The notes: a model not told the origin generated them from the sequence alone. Shown: positions 26,442-35,310, counted from the first letter of the stretch. The stretch is DNA of 64,000 nt from Lientehia sp934351765 (GCF_052118925.1 NZ_JBQKGG010000011.1:1-64000); one strand, 5' to 3'. Program-made: numbers and translations.

Positions 26442-27209
26442 ATGGAATATAGTAAGGAAGATTTAATGGAAGCAAAAAAGCAAATTTGGGGAGTGGGAGA
26501 GAACATGGGAACAGAGGAAAGTAAAAAAATCTGGGAGGAGAACGCACAATTTTGGGATAATGCAATGGGTGACGAATCTAATGAATTTCACAGAGAGGTA
26601 GTGCGTCCCAAAGTAACGGAACTTCTATCTCCTAATCCTGCGGATTACATTTTGGATATTGCGTGTGGCAATGGAAATTATTCTTCGTATCTTGCACAAA
26701 GAGGCGCTTCGGTTGTCGCTTTTGATTACAGCAAAAAAATGATAGAATTGGCTAAAAGACGGCAATCACAATATGCAAAACAAATTGAATTTTGTGTGGC
26801 GGATGCGACCGATAGAAAAAGTATATTAGAATTAAAAAGAAATCGAGCCTTTACGAAAGCAGTTTCTAATATGGCAATTATGGATATTACGGATATTGAA
26901 CCACTTCTTATGGCTGTTTATGAACTGTTGCAGGAAAGCGGAATTTTTGTCTTTGCAACGCAACACCCTTGTTTTGTCACGTTGACTGAAAAATATATGA
27001 CACCGCACAGTTACTATGATATAGCGATTGAAGGGCAACCGAAAGAGCAGATTTATTATCATCGTTCCATACAAGATATTTTTAACCTTTGTTTTAGAGC
27101 TGGATTTGTCATTGATGGATTTTATGAAGAATGTTTTAAAACCAACAAAGAAATTCCTATGGTAATGATAGTAAGGCTTAAGAAGGTAAAACGTGATAGC
27201 TTAAAATAA
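26442..27209 (+). CDS. SAM-dependent methyltransferase (class I)
   Basis: The protein has motif I LDIACGNGNYSSYLA, an acidic end of strand 2 (AFDYSKKM) and motif IV-like NMAIMDI. It is full length for a methyltransf_25/11 small-molecule type. Start choice: ATG 26442 (255 residues) has GGAGGG, but its first 15 residues (MEYSKEDLMEAKKQI) match the N-terminus of the small gene at 32857-33057, not methyltransferases. The native start may be ATG 26505 (MGTEESKKIWEENAQFWD). Its substrate is unknown; the position behind tet(W) suggests resistance cargo, which is inference. Confidence 0.8.
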   Translation: MEYSKEDLMEAKKQIWGVGENMGTEESKKIWEENAQFWDNAMGDESNEFHREVVRPKVTELLSPNPADYILDIACGNGNYSSYLAQRGASVVAFDYSKKMIELAKRRQSQYAKQIEFCVADATDRKSILELKRNRAFTKAVSNMAIMDITDIEPLLMAVYELLQESGIFVFATQHPCFVTLTEKYMTPHSYYDIAIEGQPKEQIYYHRSIQDIFNLCFRAGFVIDGFYEECFKTNKEIPMVMIVRLKKVKRDSLK

Positions 27210-27380
27210 ATTCAAGTTTGTCGGGTAAATAGCAAACCCAGCCGAGCCAGTCAACGGTCAAGATGAACGGCGCATATGCGCAGCCGTTGACAGCCCCGCC
27301 CGCCTTTGCTGGTAGGCAATCAAGGGGCGACAGCAAGAAGTGCCACCGCCCCGCACTATTATTCAGAAAGGGGAATTTCC

Positions 27381-27803
27381 ATGACCGACCAGATAGCCTA
27401 TCAAGAATATATCCAGCGCAGGTACAACGCCTTTTGCAAGACTGTTATCCGCTGTGCCGCCTTGGACAAGATTTTGAAGCTTAAACGGCAATGGGAACGG
27501 CAAGTTTCCCTTGACTATCTGATGAACGAGAAGTTTGTCCAGTTTGCCGCGTCGGAGCCGGACGAGGAATACCCATTTACCGTCTGCGGTCAGACCGTCC
27601 TGCTCTGCAACGCCGCCCTTGCCGACGCGATCTCTGTTTTGCCGGAGCAGACGCGGGAAGAAATCCTGCGCTATTACTTTCTGCGCCAGCCGCAGCGCGT
27701 GATCGGCGCGTGTATTGGCCGGTCACGCAGCACAGCGGGGCGGCATATCCAGCTTGCCTTGCAGCGGCTACGCGAAGAAATGGGGGTGAGCCGGTATGAG
27801 TAG
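27381..27803 (+). CDS. Sigma-70-like region 4 protein of conjugative elements
   Basis: The 140-residue protein starts at ATG 27381 behind GAAAGGGGAATTTCC. The C-terminal part resembles sigma region 4: a TREEILRYYFLRQPQRVIGACIGRSRSTAGRHIQLALQRL helix-turn-helix. The layout resembles the small sigma-like regulators of Tn916-type elements. It likely regulates mobility genes. It overlaps the next gene by 8 bp. Confidence 0.75.
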   Translation: MTDQIAYQEYIQRRYNAFCKTVIRCAALDKILKLKRQWERQVSLDYLMNEKFVQFAASEPDEEYPFTVCGQTVLLCNAALADAISVLPEQTREEILRYYFLRQPQRVIGACIGRSRSTAGRHIQLALQRLREEMGVSRYE

Positions 27804-28008
27804 ACTTCTCCCCTATGAAACAATCCTCAAAGCCCGTGAGGGCGACCCAGAAGCCGTGAACGCTGTCCTGCTCCACTACGCCGGATATATCCGCTATTTC
27901 TCAAAAGTGAACGGGCAGGTCAACGCCGAGGTGGAGGACTATGTAAAGCAGCGGTTAATTGACTGTCAATTCAAGTTCCGGCTTGACGAACCACCGGACA
28001 AGTCATAA
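27796..28008 (+). CDS. Small HTH-like conjugative-element protein
   Basis: The 70-residue protein starts MSRLLPYETILKAREGDPEAV, a pattern found in short helix-turn-helix proteins encoded after the sigma-like gene in Tn916-type elements. Coupled to the preceding gene by overlap (ATG at 27796 before its stop at 27801-27803). Probably regulatory; function not proven. Confidence 0.75.
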   Translation: MSRLLPYETILKAREGDPEAVNAVLLHYAGYIRYFSKVNGQVNAEVEDYVKQRLIDCQFKFRLDEPPDKS

Positions 28009-28045
28009 AAACTGAATACCAGCCGCCACCGACGCGGCCAGCGAA

Positions 28046-28082
28046 AGCAGTAAGTCTTGAAAAAGATTTACTGCTTTTTTTG
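28046..28082 (+). terminator. Terminator after the sigma-like operon
   Basis: AGCAGTAAGTCTT pairs with AAGATTTACTGCT (one mismatch) around a GAAA-type loop, followed by TTTTTT. Confidence 0.85.
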
Positions 28083-28472
28083 TTGTCCGGCTCCGCTCCC
28101 GGCCATTTTGCCCCCTGCCGGTTGTAGTAGTAAGCGAGGAGGGAATTTTTCTGCCCTGGTGTTTGGCATTTGGAGCATTTACCCGTAGTAGAGGGCAAAG
28201 AGAAAGGATTTCTCCAACACCGGGTAGAAACCACTGCGTCCGGTGTCATTTTAGCGAAAGCGGGCAGGAATGCCCTTTACAGGATTAGTAGTAGCAGAAA
28301 AAGAGAAACAAACTTTTGTGGTTGCAGTTTTCCAAAAAAGTGGCGGACGGAAGTGAGAGAAAGTTTGCAGTCACGGAGAGCAAGTTTCTACCACGGTGCC
28401 AAAATCCGCAATTCTGCAGTTTTGCCCCTCGCGGGAAACTTGTTGGGGAGTGCCTTCCCCAAACCCTGCTCA

Positions 28473-28488
28473 TGCGCCCTTACGGGCG
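28473..28488. other. Candidate oriT of element 1
   Basis: TGCGCCCTTACGGGCG includes TGCGCCCTTA, the core of the RSF1010/MobQ-type nick region, and a small hairpin CGCCC-TTA-CGGG. It lies 18 bp upstream of mobC, where oriT is expected. The rest of 28083-28472 has no gene I can support. Confidence 0.45.
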
Positions 28489-28505
28489 AGAAAGGAGGTC
28501 ACACC

Positions 28506-28904
28506 ATGCGAAAGAAATACAACACGCCCCACCGCAGCCGCGTTGTGAAAACCCGGCTGTCCGAAGATGAGTATGCCGACTTCACAGCGCGGCTTGCGCC
28601 CTATGGTATCAGCCAGTCCGAATTTCTCCGGCAGGCGATACGGCGGGCGACCATACGCCCGGTTGTCCATGTGTCGTCGGTCAATGACGAGTTGCTTTCC
28701 GCTGTCGGGAAGCTGACAGCCGAGTACGGCAGGATCGGCGGCAACCTCAATCAGATTGCCCGGTATCTGAACGAATACGGCGTACCCTACAACACCCTTT
28801 CCGGCGAGGTACGCGCCGCCATATCCGACCTTGCCGTCCTCAAGTATGAAGTCCTCAAGAAAGTAGGTGACGCGGTTGGCAACACTCAAGCATATCAACT
28901 CTAA
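28506..28904 (+). CDS. mobC: Relaxosome accessory protein MobC
   Basis: The 132-residue basic protein has a ribbon-helix-helix N-terminal part (VVKTRLSEDEYADFTARLAPYGISQSEFLRQAIR). It ends with the MobC signature GRIGGNLNQIARYLNEYG. MobC proteins help relaxase open oriT. ATG 28506 follows GAAAGGAGG. It overlaps the relaxase start by 38 bp. Confidence 0.9.
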   Translation: MRKKYNTPHRSRVVKTRLSEDEYADFTARLAPYGISQSEFLRQAIRRATIRPVVHVSSVNDELLSAVGKLTAEYGRIGGNLNQIARYLNEYGVPYNTLSGEVRAAISDLAVLKYEVLKKVGDAVGNTQAYQL

Positions 28905-30501
28905 AAACGCCGACTACGGAGCCGCCGAGCAATATCTTCTCTTTGAGCATGACGAGTTTACCATGAAGCCCGTCCTTGATGAAACCGGCAGGCTTATCCC
29001 CCGCGAGGACTACCGGCTGTCCACGCTGAACTGCGACGGGGAGGATTTTGCCGTTGCGTGTATGCGGGCCAATCTCCGCTATCAGAAAAACCAGCGGCGG
29101 GAAGATGTGAAAAGCCACCACTACATCATCAGCTTTGACCCGCGGGACGGGCCGGACAACGGCCTGACCGTAGACCGGGCGCAGGCGTTGGGGGAACAAT
29201 TCTGTAAAGAGCATTTTCCCGGCCACCAGGCCCTTGTCTGCACCCACCCGGACGGGCATAACCACAGCGGCAACATTCATGTGCATATCGTCATAAACAG
29301 CCTGCGGATTGAGGAAGTGCCGTTCCTGCCCTACATGGACAGGCCGGCCGATACGAAAGTCGGCTGCAAGCACCGATGTACCGACGCTGCCCTGCGCTAC
29401 TTCAAATCCGAAGTCATGGAGATGTGCCACCGGGAGGGGCTTTATCAAATCGACCTCTTGAACGGCAGCAAGAACCGCGTCACCGACCGGGAGTATTGGG
29501 CGCAGAAAAAGGGACAGGCCGCGCTGGACAAGCAGAACGCCCCCATGATTGCCGATAGTATCACGCCCCGGCAGACCAAGTTTGAAACGAACAAGGAGAA
29601 GCTGCGGCAGACCCTACGGAAAGCCCTTGCCACCGCCGCCAGCTTTGACGAGTTTTCCTCTCTGTTGCTGCAGGAGGGTGTGACCGTCAAGGAGAGCCGG
29701 GGGCGGCTTTCCTACCTCACGCCGGACAGGACAAAGCCAATTACCGCCCGGAAGCTGGGCGACGATTTTGACCGCGCCGCTGTCTTTGCCGTTTTAGAGC
29801 AAAACGCCGCCAGAGCAGCCGAAGCGCCAGCCAGATCCCCCGATCCCCCACGCACCATAAAAGACCGCTTGCAGGTTGCCAGAGCCGAGATAGCCGCCCC
29901 GAAACAGGACGGAGTGCAGCGGCTTGTGGACATTGAGCAGAAAATGGCCGAGGGCAAAGGCCGGGGCTATGAACGCTGGGCGAAGATACACAATCTGAAG
30001 CAGGCCGCCAAAACGCTGTCCGTCTACCAGCAATACGGCTTTACTTCCCCGGAGCAGTTAGAAGCCGCCGTTGACACCGCCTATCAGAAAATGCGCCAGA
30101 CCAGCGGCGAACTGAAAGCACTGGAAACGAAGCTGCAAGGGAAAAAGAAGTTGCAGCGGCAGGTGTTGGCCTACGCCCAGACCAAGGCCGCCCGCGACGG
30201 GCTGCGGGCACAGAAATCCGAGAAAGCCCGCGCCGCATACCGGCAGGCCCATGAGAGCGATTTTATCATAGCCGACGCAGCAGCCCGGTATTTCAAGGCG
30301 CATGGCATTACCAAGCTGCCCGCCCGGAAAGCGTTGCAGGCCGAGATCGAGCAGCTTATCTCCGAGAAAGACGGCCTGTATAACACCTATCACGAACAGA
30401 AACAGCGGTTCAAGGAGTTGCAGACCGTCAAGCGGAACATCGACCAGATTTTGCGCCGGGACGAGCCGCACCGCAGAAAGGAGCAGAGCCATGAGCGATA
30501 A
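28867..30501 (+). CDS. Relaxase / mobilization nuclease (VirD2-type)
   Basis: The 544-residue protein has an N-terminal relaxase domain: start TRLATLKHINSKNADYG, motif region YKSHHYIISFDP-like (VKSHHYIISFDPRD) and the metal-binding triad HPDGHNHSGNIHVHIVINS. The C-terminal half is long coiled coil rich in Lys, Glu and Ala. It nicks oriT and stays bound to the DNA end for transfer. It would use a coupling protein from a helper ICE, since none is encoded in this element. Confidence 0.9.
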   Translation: MTRLATLKHINSKNADYGAAEQYLLFEHDEFTMKPVLDETGRLIPREDYRLSTLNCDGEDFAVACMRANLRYQKNQRREDVKSHHYIISFDPRDGPDNGLTVDRAQALGEQFCKEHFPGHQALVCTHPDGHNHSGNIHVHIVINSLRIEEVPFLPYMDRPADTKVGCKHRCTDAALRYFKSEVMEMCHREGLYQIDLLNGSKNRVTDREYWAQKKGQAALDKQNAPMIADSITPRQTKFETNKEKLRQTLRKALATAASFDEFSSLLLQEGVTVKESRGRLSYLTPDRTKPITARKLGDDFDRAAVFAVLEQNAARAAEAPARSPDPPRTIKDRLQVARAEIAAPKQDGVQRLVDIEQKMAEGKGRGYERWAKIHNLKQAAKTLSVYQQYGFTSPEQLEAAVDTAYQKMRQTSGELKALETKLQGKKKLQRQVLAYAQTKAARDGLRAQKSEKARAAYRQAHESDFIIADAAARYFKAHGITKLPARKALQAEIEQLISEKDGLYNTYHEQKQRFKELQTVKRNIDQILRRDEPHRRKEQSHER

Positions 30502-30877
30502 CCTGCCCCACATGGACTACCGCCAGCACCGGCGGGCGCGGCGGCTGGTACATGAGTGCTGTAACTACGATGAGGGGAACTGCCTGCTATTGGACGACGG
30601 GGAGCCTTGCGTGTGCGTCCAGAGCATTTCCTTTTCCCTCATGTGCCACTGGTTCCGTGTGGCTGTCCTGCCCCTTGACGGGGAGCTGGCCGCAGCCCTC
30701 TTGTGCCGGGGAAGCCGGAAACGGTGTGCCGTCTGCGGGGCGGCCTTTGTCCCCAAATCCAACCGGGGAAAATACTGCCCCGACTGCGCCGGGCGCATGA
30801 AGAAAATCAAAGCCGCCGAGAGAAAGCGGAAACAAAGGCAGAGATGTCACGCTTTAGAGCCTTTCAAACCCGCATAA
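30491..30877 (+). CDS. Cysteine-rich VLP-domain protein
   Basis: The 128-residue protein has paired cysteines: CCNYDEGNC, CVCVQ, then a zinc-ribbon-like CAVCGAAFVPKSNRGKYCPDC near 77-98 and a basic tail. It fits the Cys-rich VLP family of clostridial mobile elements. It is encoded 10 bp inside the relaxase end and so coupled to it. Role unknown. Confidence 0.8.
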   Translation: MSDNLPHMDYRQHRRARRLVHECCNYDEGNCLLLDDGEPCVCVQSISFSLMCHWFRVAVLPLDGELAAALLCRGSRKRCAVCGAAFVPKSNRGKYCPDCAGRMKKIKAAERKRKQRQRCHALEPFKPA

Positions 30878-30949
30878 ATCAAGGCTTTTTTCGTGGGTGT
30901 CAAAGGGTACGCGATACATTTATCCTTTTCCCCCGGAAACGGCGTTTTA

Positions 30950-31744
30950 ATGCGTGACAATACGCCAAAATCAACCCGAACACAGGGAGGTGATCCTATC
31001 GCTGATTATATCAGGGCAGACACGCGGCTGCCCGCCTATCTGCCGTATCCCCGTTTCCTGCTGAAAATGGAGATTTCACAGACCGCCAAGCTGCTGTATT
31101 CGCTGCTGTTAGACCGTTCCACCCTCTCCCAGAAAAACAAGTGGCTGGACGACGAGGGCAGGATTTATATTATCTATCCCATCGCGGAGATAGCAGAAAT
31201 ACTGGATAAAGGCAGCACCACCATCAAGGGGGCGCTTAATGAACTGGACACGGCGGGGCTGTTGGAACGGGAACGGGGCGGCTTCTCCGCACCGAACCGG
31301 CTTTATGTCAAAGTACCGCCAGTGCCACAGGTACAGTTTTCAGACCAACTGATGGCCGGAAGTCCGCCCCTCATAGAGCCGGAAAACCGTCCTACTGATG
31401 GTCAGAAAACCGACCTTATGATGGTCGGAAAACCGTCCCCTAACCAAACTACTATAAACAACCTTACAGAGAGCCAAACAAAGGGAGTGAGTGGGGGGCC
31501 GTCCGCGCCCTATGGCCGATATGGAAATATTTTTCTGTCACAGACCGAATACGACGAGTTGCAGGCAGAGTACCCTGACAGGCTGGAACGGTTCATCGAG
31601 GAAATGAGCCGCTACCTTGCCGCCAACGGGAAAAGCTACCAGAACTATGCCGCCGCCCTGCGGATATGGGCGGGGAACGACAAAAAGGAAGCCCCTAAAA
31701 AGGGCATACCAGACTACTCATGCAAGGAGGGCGAGAGTTTATGA
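30950..31744 (+). CDS. Replication initiator (RepA_N family)
   Basis: The first in-frame ATG is 30950. The protein includes ADYIRADTRLPAYLPYPRFLL and SQTAKLLYSLLLDR with IAEILDKGSTTIKGALNEL, the winged-helix pattern of RepA_N. Oddity: a very strong ribosome site GGGAGGTGATCCT directly precedes the codon ATC (30998-31000), where relatives have ATG-Ala-Asp-Tyr. Either a rare AUC start is used or the upstream ATG is. The C-terminal region from about residue 200 is a second conserved helical domain. It overlaps the next gene by 4 bp. Confidence 0.85.
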   Translation: MRDNTPKSTRTQGGDPIADYIRADTRLPAYLPYPRFLLKMEISQTAKLLYSLLLDRSTLSQKNKWLDDEGRIYIIYPIAEIAEILDKGSTTIKGALNELDTAGLLERERGGFSAPNRLYVKVPPVPQVQFSDQLMAGSPPLIEPENRPTDGQKTDLMMVGKPSPNQTTINNLTESQTKGVSGGPSAPYGRYGNIFLSQTEYDELQAEYPDRLERFIEEMSRYLAANGKSYQNYAAALRIWAGNDKKEAPKKGIPDYSCKEGESL

Positions 31745-32583
31745 AGAATGAAATCAACGCGGTTTTGGAGAATATGACGACCACCATCCCGGAGCCGGAG
31801 GACTACACCGGCGAGGACGGTTTACTGTACTGCGGCAAGTGCCGCAAGCCGAAAGAAGCCTATTTTGCGCCGGATAAGGCCGCTATCTTCGGGCGCGACC
31901 GCCACCCGGCAGAGTGCGACTGCCAGAGAACCGCCCGCGAGGAACGGGAAGCCGCCGAAAAGCGGCGCAGACACCTTGACACCGTGGAAGAACTGAAACG
32001 CCGGGGCTTTACCGACCCCACCATGCGGGACTGGACTTTCGAGAACGACAACGGCAGGAACCCGCAGACCGGGCTTGCCCGCCGGTATGTGGAGCATTGG
32101 GAAGATATGCGGACAGACAATATCGGCTGCCTGTTCTGGGGCGGCGTAGGCACCGGCAAAAGCTACCTTGCAGGCTGTATCGCAAACGCCCTCATGGAGA
32201 AAGAAATCCCCGTCCGCATGACGAACTTTGCTCTTATCCTCAATGACCTTGCCGCCAGCTTTGAGGGGCGCAACGAGTACATTTCCCGCCTTTGTCGTTA
32301 TCCGCTGCTGATCCTTGACGACTTCGGCATGGAACGCGGGACGGAATACGGGCTGGAACAGGTGTTCAATGTGATTGACAGCCGTTACCGCAGCGGCAAG
32401 CCGCTGATCGTCACGACCAACCTTACGCTGGACGACCTGCACAACCCGGAGGACACCGCCCATTCCCGGATTTATGACCGCCTGCTTTCCATGTGCGTCC
32501 CGGTACGCTTTACCGGCGACAACTTCCGGCAGGAAACCGCCAAGCGGAAAATGGAGAGCATGAAGAAACTGATTACCGACTGA
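31741..32583 (+). CDS. DnaC-like helicase loader ATPase
   Basis: The 280-residue protein has an N-terminal zinc-like region (CGKCRKPKEA...CDCQ) and an AAA+ domain with Walker A GGVGTGKSYLA and Walker B LLILDDFGMERGTEYG. It is the usual partner of the RepA_N initiator and loads replicative helicase. ATG 31741 follows AAGGAGGGCGAGAGTTT. Overlaps repA by 4 bp and lies 14 bp before tnpW. Confidence 0.92.
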   Translation: MKNEINAVLENMTTTIPEPEDYTGEDGLLYCGKCRKPKEAYFAPDKAAIFGRDRHPAECDCQRTAREEREAAEKRRRHLDTVEELKRRGFTDPTMRDWTFENDNGRNPQTGLARRYVEHWEDMRTDNIGCLFWGGVGTGKSYLAGCIANALMEKEIPVRMTNFALILNDLAASFEGRNEYISRLCRYPLLILDDFGMERGTEYGLEQVFNVIDSRYRSGKPLIVTTNLTLDDLHNPEDTAHSRIYDRLLSMCVPVRFTGDNFRQETAKRKMESMKKLITD

Positions 32584-32597
32584 AAGGAGTATTGCCT

Positions 32598-32792
32598 ATG
32601 GCAGATAACAAGCAGCACGACACCCGCACCACCCGCCGCCCTGACTGTGTGACGGAAATCCGCATGGGCAATTCCGTCCTTGTCGTGTCCGGCTATTTCA
32701 AGAAAGACACCACAACCACAGCCGCCGACAAAATGGCGCGGGTACTGGAAGCGGAAGCCGCTGCTACACAGGAGCCGACTTATCCGGCGTGA
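32598..32792 (+). CDS. tnpW: Transposon-encoded protein TnpW
   Basis: The 64-residue protein MADNKQHDTRTTRRPDCVTEI, with GNSVLVVSGYFKKDTTTTAADKM, matches the TnpW family of clostridial mobilizable transposons. AAAGGAG precedes ATG 32598. Function is unknown. Confidence 0.85.
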   Translation: MADNKQHDTRTTRRPDCVTEIRMGNSVLVVSGYFKKDTTTTAADKMARVLEAEAAATQEPTYPA

Positions 32793-32856
32793 ACCGGGGC
32801 ATGGAAAAGCGGCCATGCCAGGGAGCATGACCGCTGGAACGAAAATCGGAAGTGCT

Positions 32857-33057
32857 TTAGCAATTCTTAATCTCATTCTCTATAAAATAATTTGCAATTT
32901 CAAAGGCTTTTATTCTTCTCTTTGCCAATGTGATTTGTGATTTATAACGCTCGGAATTATCCTTTGATTCAAATGTTTTTACTGTTTCTCTTAGCTTGTG
33001 CAGAGTTGAATCAATTTGCCTTTTGGCCGCGGTTAATTCATCTATTGTATACTTCAT
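32857..33057 (-). CDS. Small helical protein of element 1
   Basis: The 66-residue protein MKYTIDELTAAKRQIDSTLH is predicted as two or three long helices. It starts at 33057 behind AAAGGAG and is the only minus-strand gene of element 1. Related short proteins occur in tet/erm mobilizable elements. Its N-terminus is echoed in the start of the methyltransferase at 26442. Confidence 0.75.
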   Translation of the reverse strand: MKYTIDELTAAKRQIDSTLHKLRETVKTFESKDNSERYKSQITLAKRRIKAFEIANYFIENEIKNC

Positions 33058-33223
33058 GTTTTCTCCTTTAACTTCTGATTTTTTTGTTAAATCAGAGTAT
33101 ACCACGGAGTTATGAACTTTTCTACTGCAAATATGGGACGACAACCCATACCATAAAAATCGGAAAATTGAAAAGCTGTAAAGAAGCAAATTTAACGCTT
33201 TTGCCGCTGTACAGCCCCCGCCG

Positions 33224-33249
33224 TTCCGTGGTACAATGAAACCACGGAA
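33224..33249. promoter_or_regulatory. Inverted repeat at the recombinase promoter
   Basis: TTCCGTGGT (33224-33232) and ACCACGGAA (33241-33249) form a perfect 9-bp inverted repeat spanning a TACAAT -10-like box. The same CCGTGGTA core occurs on the minus strand at 33100-33108 upstream of the divergent small gene, next to TATACT. A shared repressor for both promoters is suggested. Confidence 0.6.
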
Positions 33250-33282
33250 TAGTGGGGCTGGCTGTCGGAAACGGAGGATTTT

Positions 33283-34899
33283 ATGTTAAGACAAGCCACC
33301 CAAAACCTCATTACCGCCCTTTATCCGAGATTGTCCCACGAGGATGAATTGCAAGGCGAGAGTAATTCCATATCGAACCAAAAAAGGATACTCGAAACCT
33401 ACGCAAAACAGAACGGCTTTACCAATCTGCGCTGGTACACCGACGACGGTTTTTCCGGCGCGAACTTCCAGCGGCCCGGATTTCAAGCCATGCTTGCGGA
33501 CATTGAAGCCGGGAAAGTGGGTACGGTCATCGTCAAGGACATGAGCCGGTTAGGGCGAAACTACTTGCAGGTAGGGTTTTACACGGAAATGCTGTTCCCT
33601 CAAAAGGGTGTGCGTTTTATCGCTGTCAACGATAATGTGGACAGTGCCAGCGAGGGCATGGACAACGATTTTACCCCGCTGCGAAATCTGTTCAATGAAT
33701 GGCTGGTGAGAGATACGAGCAAGAAAATCAAGGCAGTAAAACGAGCAAAAGGCATGAGCGGCAAGCCCGTTACCAGCAAGCCGGTGTATGGCTACCTCAT
33801 GGACGAGGACGAGAATTATATCGTTGACGAGGAAACCGCGCCGGTAGTCCGGCAGATATACCAGCTTTGCCTTGCCGGGAACGGCCCGACCAAGATTGCC
33901 CGTATGCTGACGGAGCAGCAAATCCCCACGCCGGGGACGCTGGAATATCAGCGGACAGGCAGCACCCGCCGTTATCACCCAGGCTATGAGTGCAAATGGG
34001 CGACCAACACCGTCGTTCATATCCTCGAAAACCGAGAGTACACCGGATGTCTGGTGAACTTCAAAACGGAAAAGCCTTCTTATAAGGTCAAGCACAGCAT
34101 AGAGAACCCCGTCGAGAAGCAGGCCATTTTCGAGAACCACCATGAGCCGATCATCGACAAGGAAACATGGGAACGGGTGCAGGAGTTACGCAAACAGCGC
34201 AAACGCCCGAACCGCTACGATGAAGTGGGGCTGTTCTCCGGGATTTTGTTCTGCGCCGACTGCGGCCATGTGCTGTATCAGCAGCGGTATCAGAACAAAG
34301 ACCGCAAACAGGACTGCTACATCTGCGGTAGCTACAAGAAGCGCACCCGCAACTGTACGGCGCACTTTATCCGCACCGATCTGTTGACCGCTGGTGTCCT
34401 GGCAAATCTCCGGCAAGTGACCGAATACGCAGCCAAGCATGAGAGCCGGTTTGTGAAACTACTTGTCCAGCAGAACGAGATCGGCGGCAAGCGAAAGACC
34501 GCCGCAGCCATCAAGCAGCTTGAACAGGCGCAGGAACGCATTTCTGAAATCAGCCGCATTATCAAGCGGCTGTATGAGGACAATGTAAACGGCAAAATCA
34601 GCGATGAGCGTTTCATGGAACTGTCGGCTGACTACGAAGCCGAGCAAGCGGAGCTGAAAAAGAGAGCCGCCGCCCTGCAAGCCGAACTGGACAAGTCACA
34701 GGCAGCTACCGTCAACGCCGAGAAATTTATGGGCATTGTCCGCAAGCACCTTGCCTTTGAAGAACTGACCCCCACTCTCTTGCGGGAAATGATCGAGAAA
34801 ATTGTGGTGCATGAGTGCAGCTATGATGAGAACGGCACCCGCAGGCAGGACATTGAGATTTATTACAGCTTTGTCGGCAAGATTGACTTGCCCGAATAA
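33283..34899 (+). CDS. Large serine recombinase of element 1
   Basis: The 538-residue protein has an N-terminal resolvase domain (TALYPRLSHEDE with catalytic Ser in ESNSISNQKR, MSRLGRNYLQVG), a recombinase domain (PVYGYLMDEDENY), a zinc ribbon (FCADCGHVLYQQ...CYICGSY...NC), and a C-terminal coiled coil. It is of the TnpX/TndX type and integrates and excises circular elements at short core sequences. It is the last gene before the right junction, which is the normal position. Confidence 0.95.
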   Translation: MLRQATQNLITALYPRLSHEDELQGESNSISNQKRILETYAKQNGFTNLRWYTDDGFSGANFQRPGFQAMLADIEAGKVGTVIVKDMSRLGRNYLQVGFYTEMLFPQKGVRFIAVNDNVDSASEGMDNDFTPLRNLFNEWLVRDTSKKIKAVKRAKGMSGKPVTSKPVYGYLMDEDENYIVDEETAPVVRQIYQLCLAGNGPTKIARMLTEQQIPTPGTLEYQRTGSTRRYHPGYECKWATNTVVHILENREYTGCLVNFKTEKPSYKVKHSIENPVEKQAIFENHHEPIIDKETWERVQELRKQRKRPNRYDEVGLFSGILFCADCGHVLYQQRYQNKDRKQDCYICGSYKKRTRNCTAHFIRTDLLTAGVLANLRQVTEYAAKHESRFVKLLVQQNEIGGKRKTAAAIKQLEQAQERISEISRIIKRLYEDNVNGKISDERFMELSADYEAEQAELKKRAAALQAELDKSQAATVNAEKFMGIVRKHLAFEELTPTLLREMIEKIVVHECSYDENGTRRQDIEIYYSFVGKIDLPE

Positions 34900-34907
34900 C
34901 CGCCCGA

Positions 34908-34950
34908 CCTATCCGACACAATGGCCAAGTGTCGGATAGGAACGGCAAAA
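34908..34950 (+). terminator. Terminator after recombinase 1
   Basis: CCTATCCGACAC and GTGTCGGATAGG form a perfect 12-bp stem with a 9-nt loop. Confidence 0.8.
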
Positions 34951-34986
34951 TTTTTTGCACTTCTATTGCTTCTTTATCACACATAA

Positions 34987-35082
34987 GCAAAGTCTCAGGG
35001 TATGAAGCAGCTCATGGCCGGTGGCGGCGTGGCCCTCATCGGTATCACTCTGGTTCCCCTGCTCTCCGGACTCTTCGGTTAA
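34987..35082 (+). pseudogene. Maff2 family protein, 3' part (copy A)
   Basis: The frame AKSQGMKQLMAGGGVALIGI to TAA 35080-35082 completes the maff2 reading frame begun at 23690. It encodes the second membrane segment, ending PLLSGLFG. Joined across GCAAA, the two parts restore a protein of about 72 residues. Confidence 0.88.
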
Positions 35083-35274
35083 TCCGAATCCAGACTGCTT
35101 GCCGGGGCAGAAAATCCGGCCAGGCGGCGCAAGCTGCCTGTTTACATACCTATTGGCTGTTTCAAAAAGGGTATGTGACGAATAAGGCACTGGAAATATG
35201 GGAATGCTATCTCTTACTCGCAGTACCTTTCCCTCATTTTTGGGGTATTATAAAGGGTAAATCCACTTGAGATG

Positions 35275-35310
35275 TTGACTATTCCCTTATAAATAAATAT
35301 AATATAAGGG
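35275..35310 (+). promoter_or_regulatory. Fic promoter with overlapping operator
   Basis: TTGACT (35275-35280) and TATAAT (35298-35303) are 17 bp apart. CCCTTATA (35284-35291) and TATAAGGG (35303-35310) are perfect inverted arms flanking the -10 box, so a dimeric repressor is likely. The Fic protein has its own C-terminal winged helix, making autoregulation possible. The 235 bp before (35083-35274) hold no gene I can support. Confidence 0.7.

Larger units (their letters stand above)
23810..34991 (+). mobile_element. tet(W) mobilizable element with large serine recombinase (element 1)
   Basis: The element splits maff2 copy A: GCAAA occurs at both junctions (23810-23814 and 34987-34991), giving a unit of about 11,177 bp. 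Contents in order: tet(W), methyltransferase, sigma-like factor, small HTH protein, MobC, relaxase, Cys-rich VLP protein, RepA, DnaC-like loader, TnpW, small minus-strand gene, serine recombinase next to the right end. GC is visibly higher than in flanking DNA. It has mobilization but no type IV secretion genes, so it would need a helper ICE. Confidence 0.85.
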
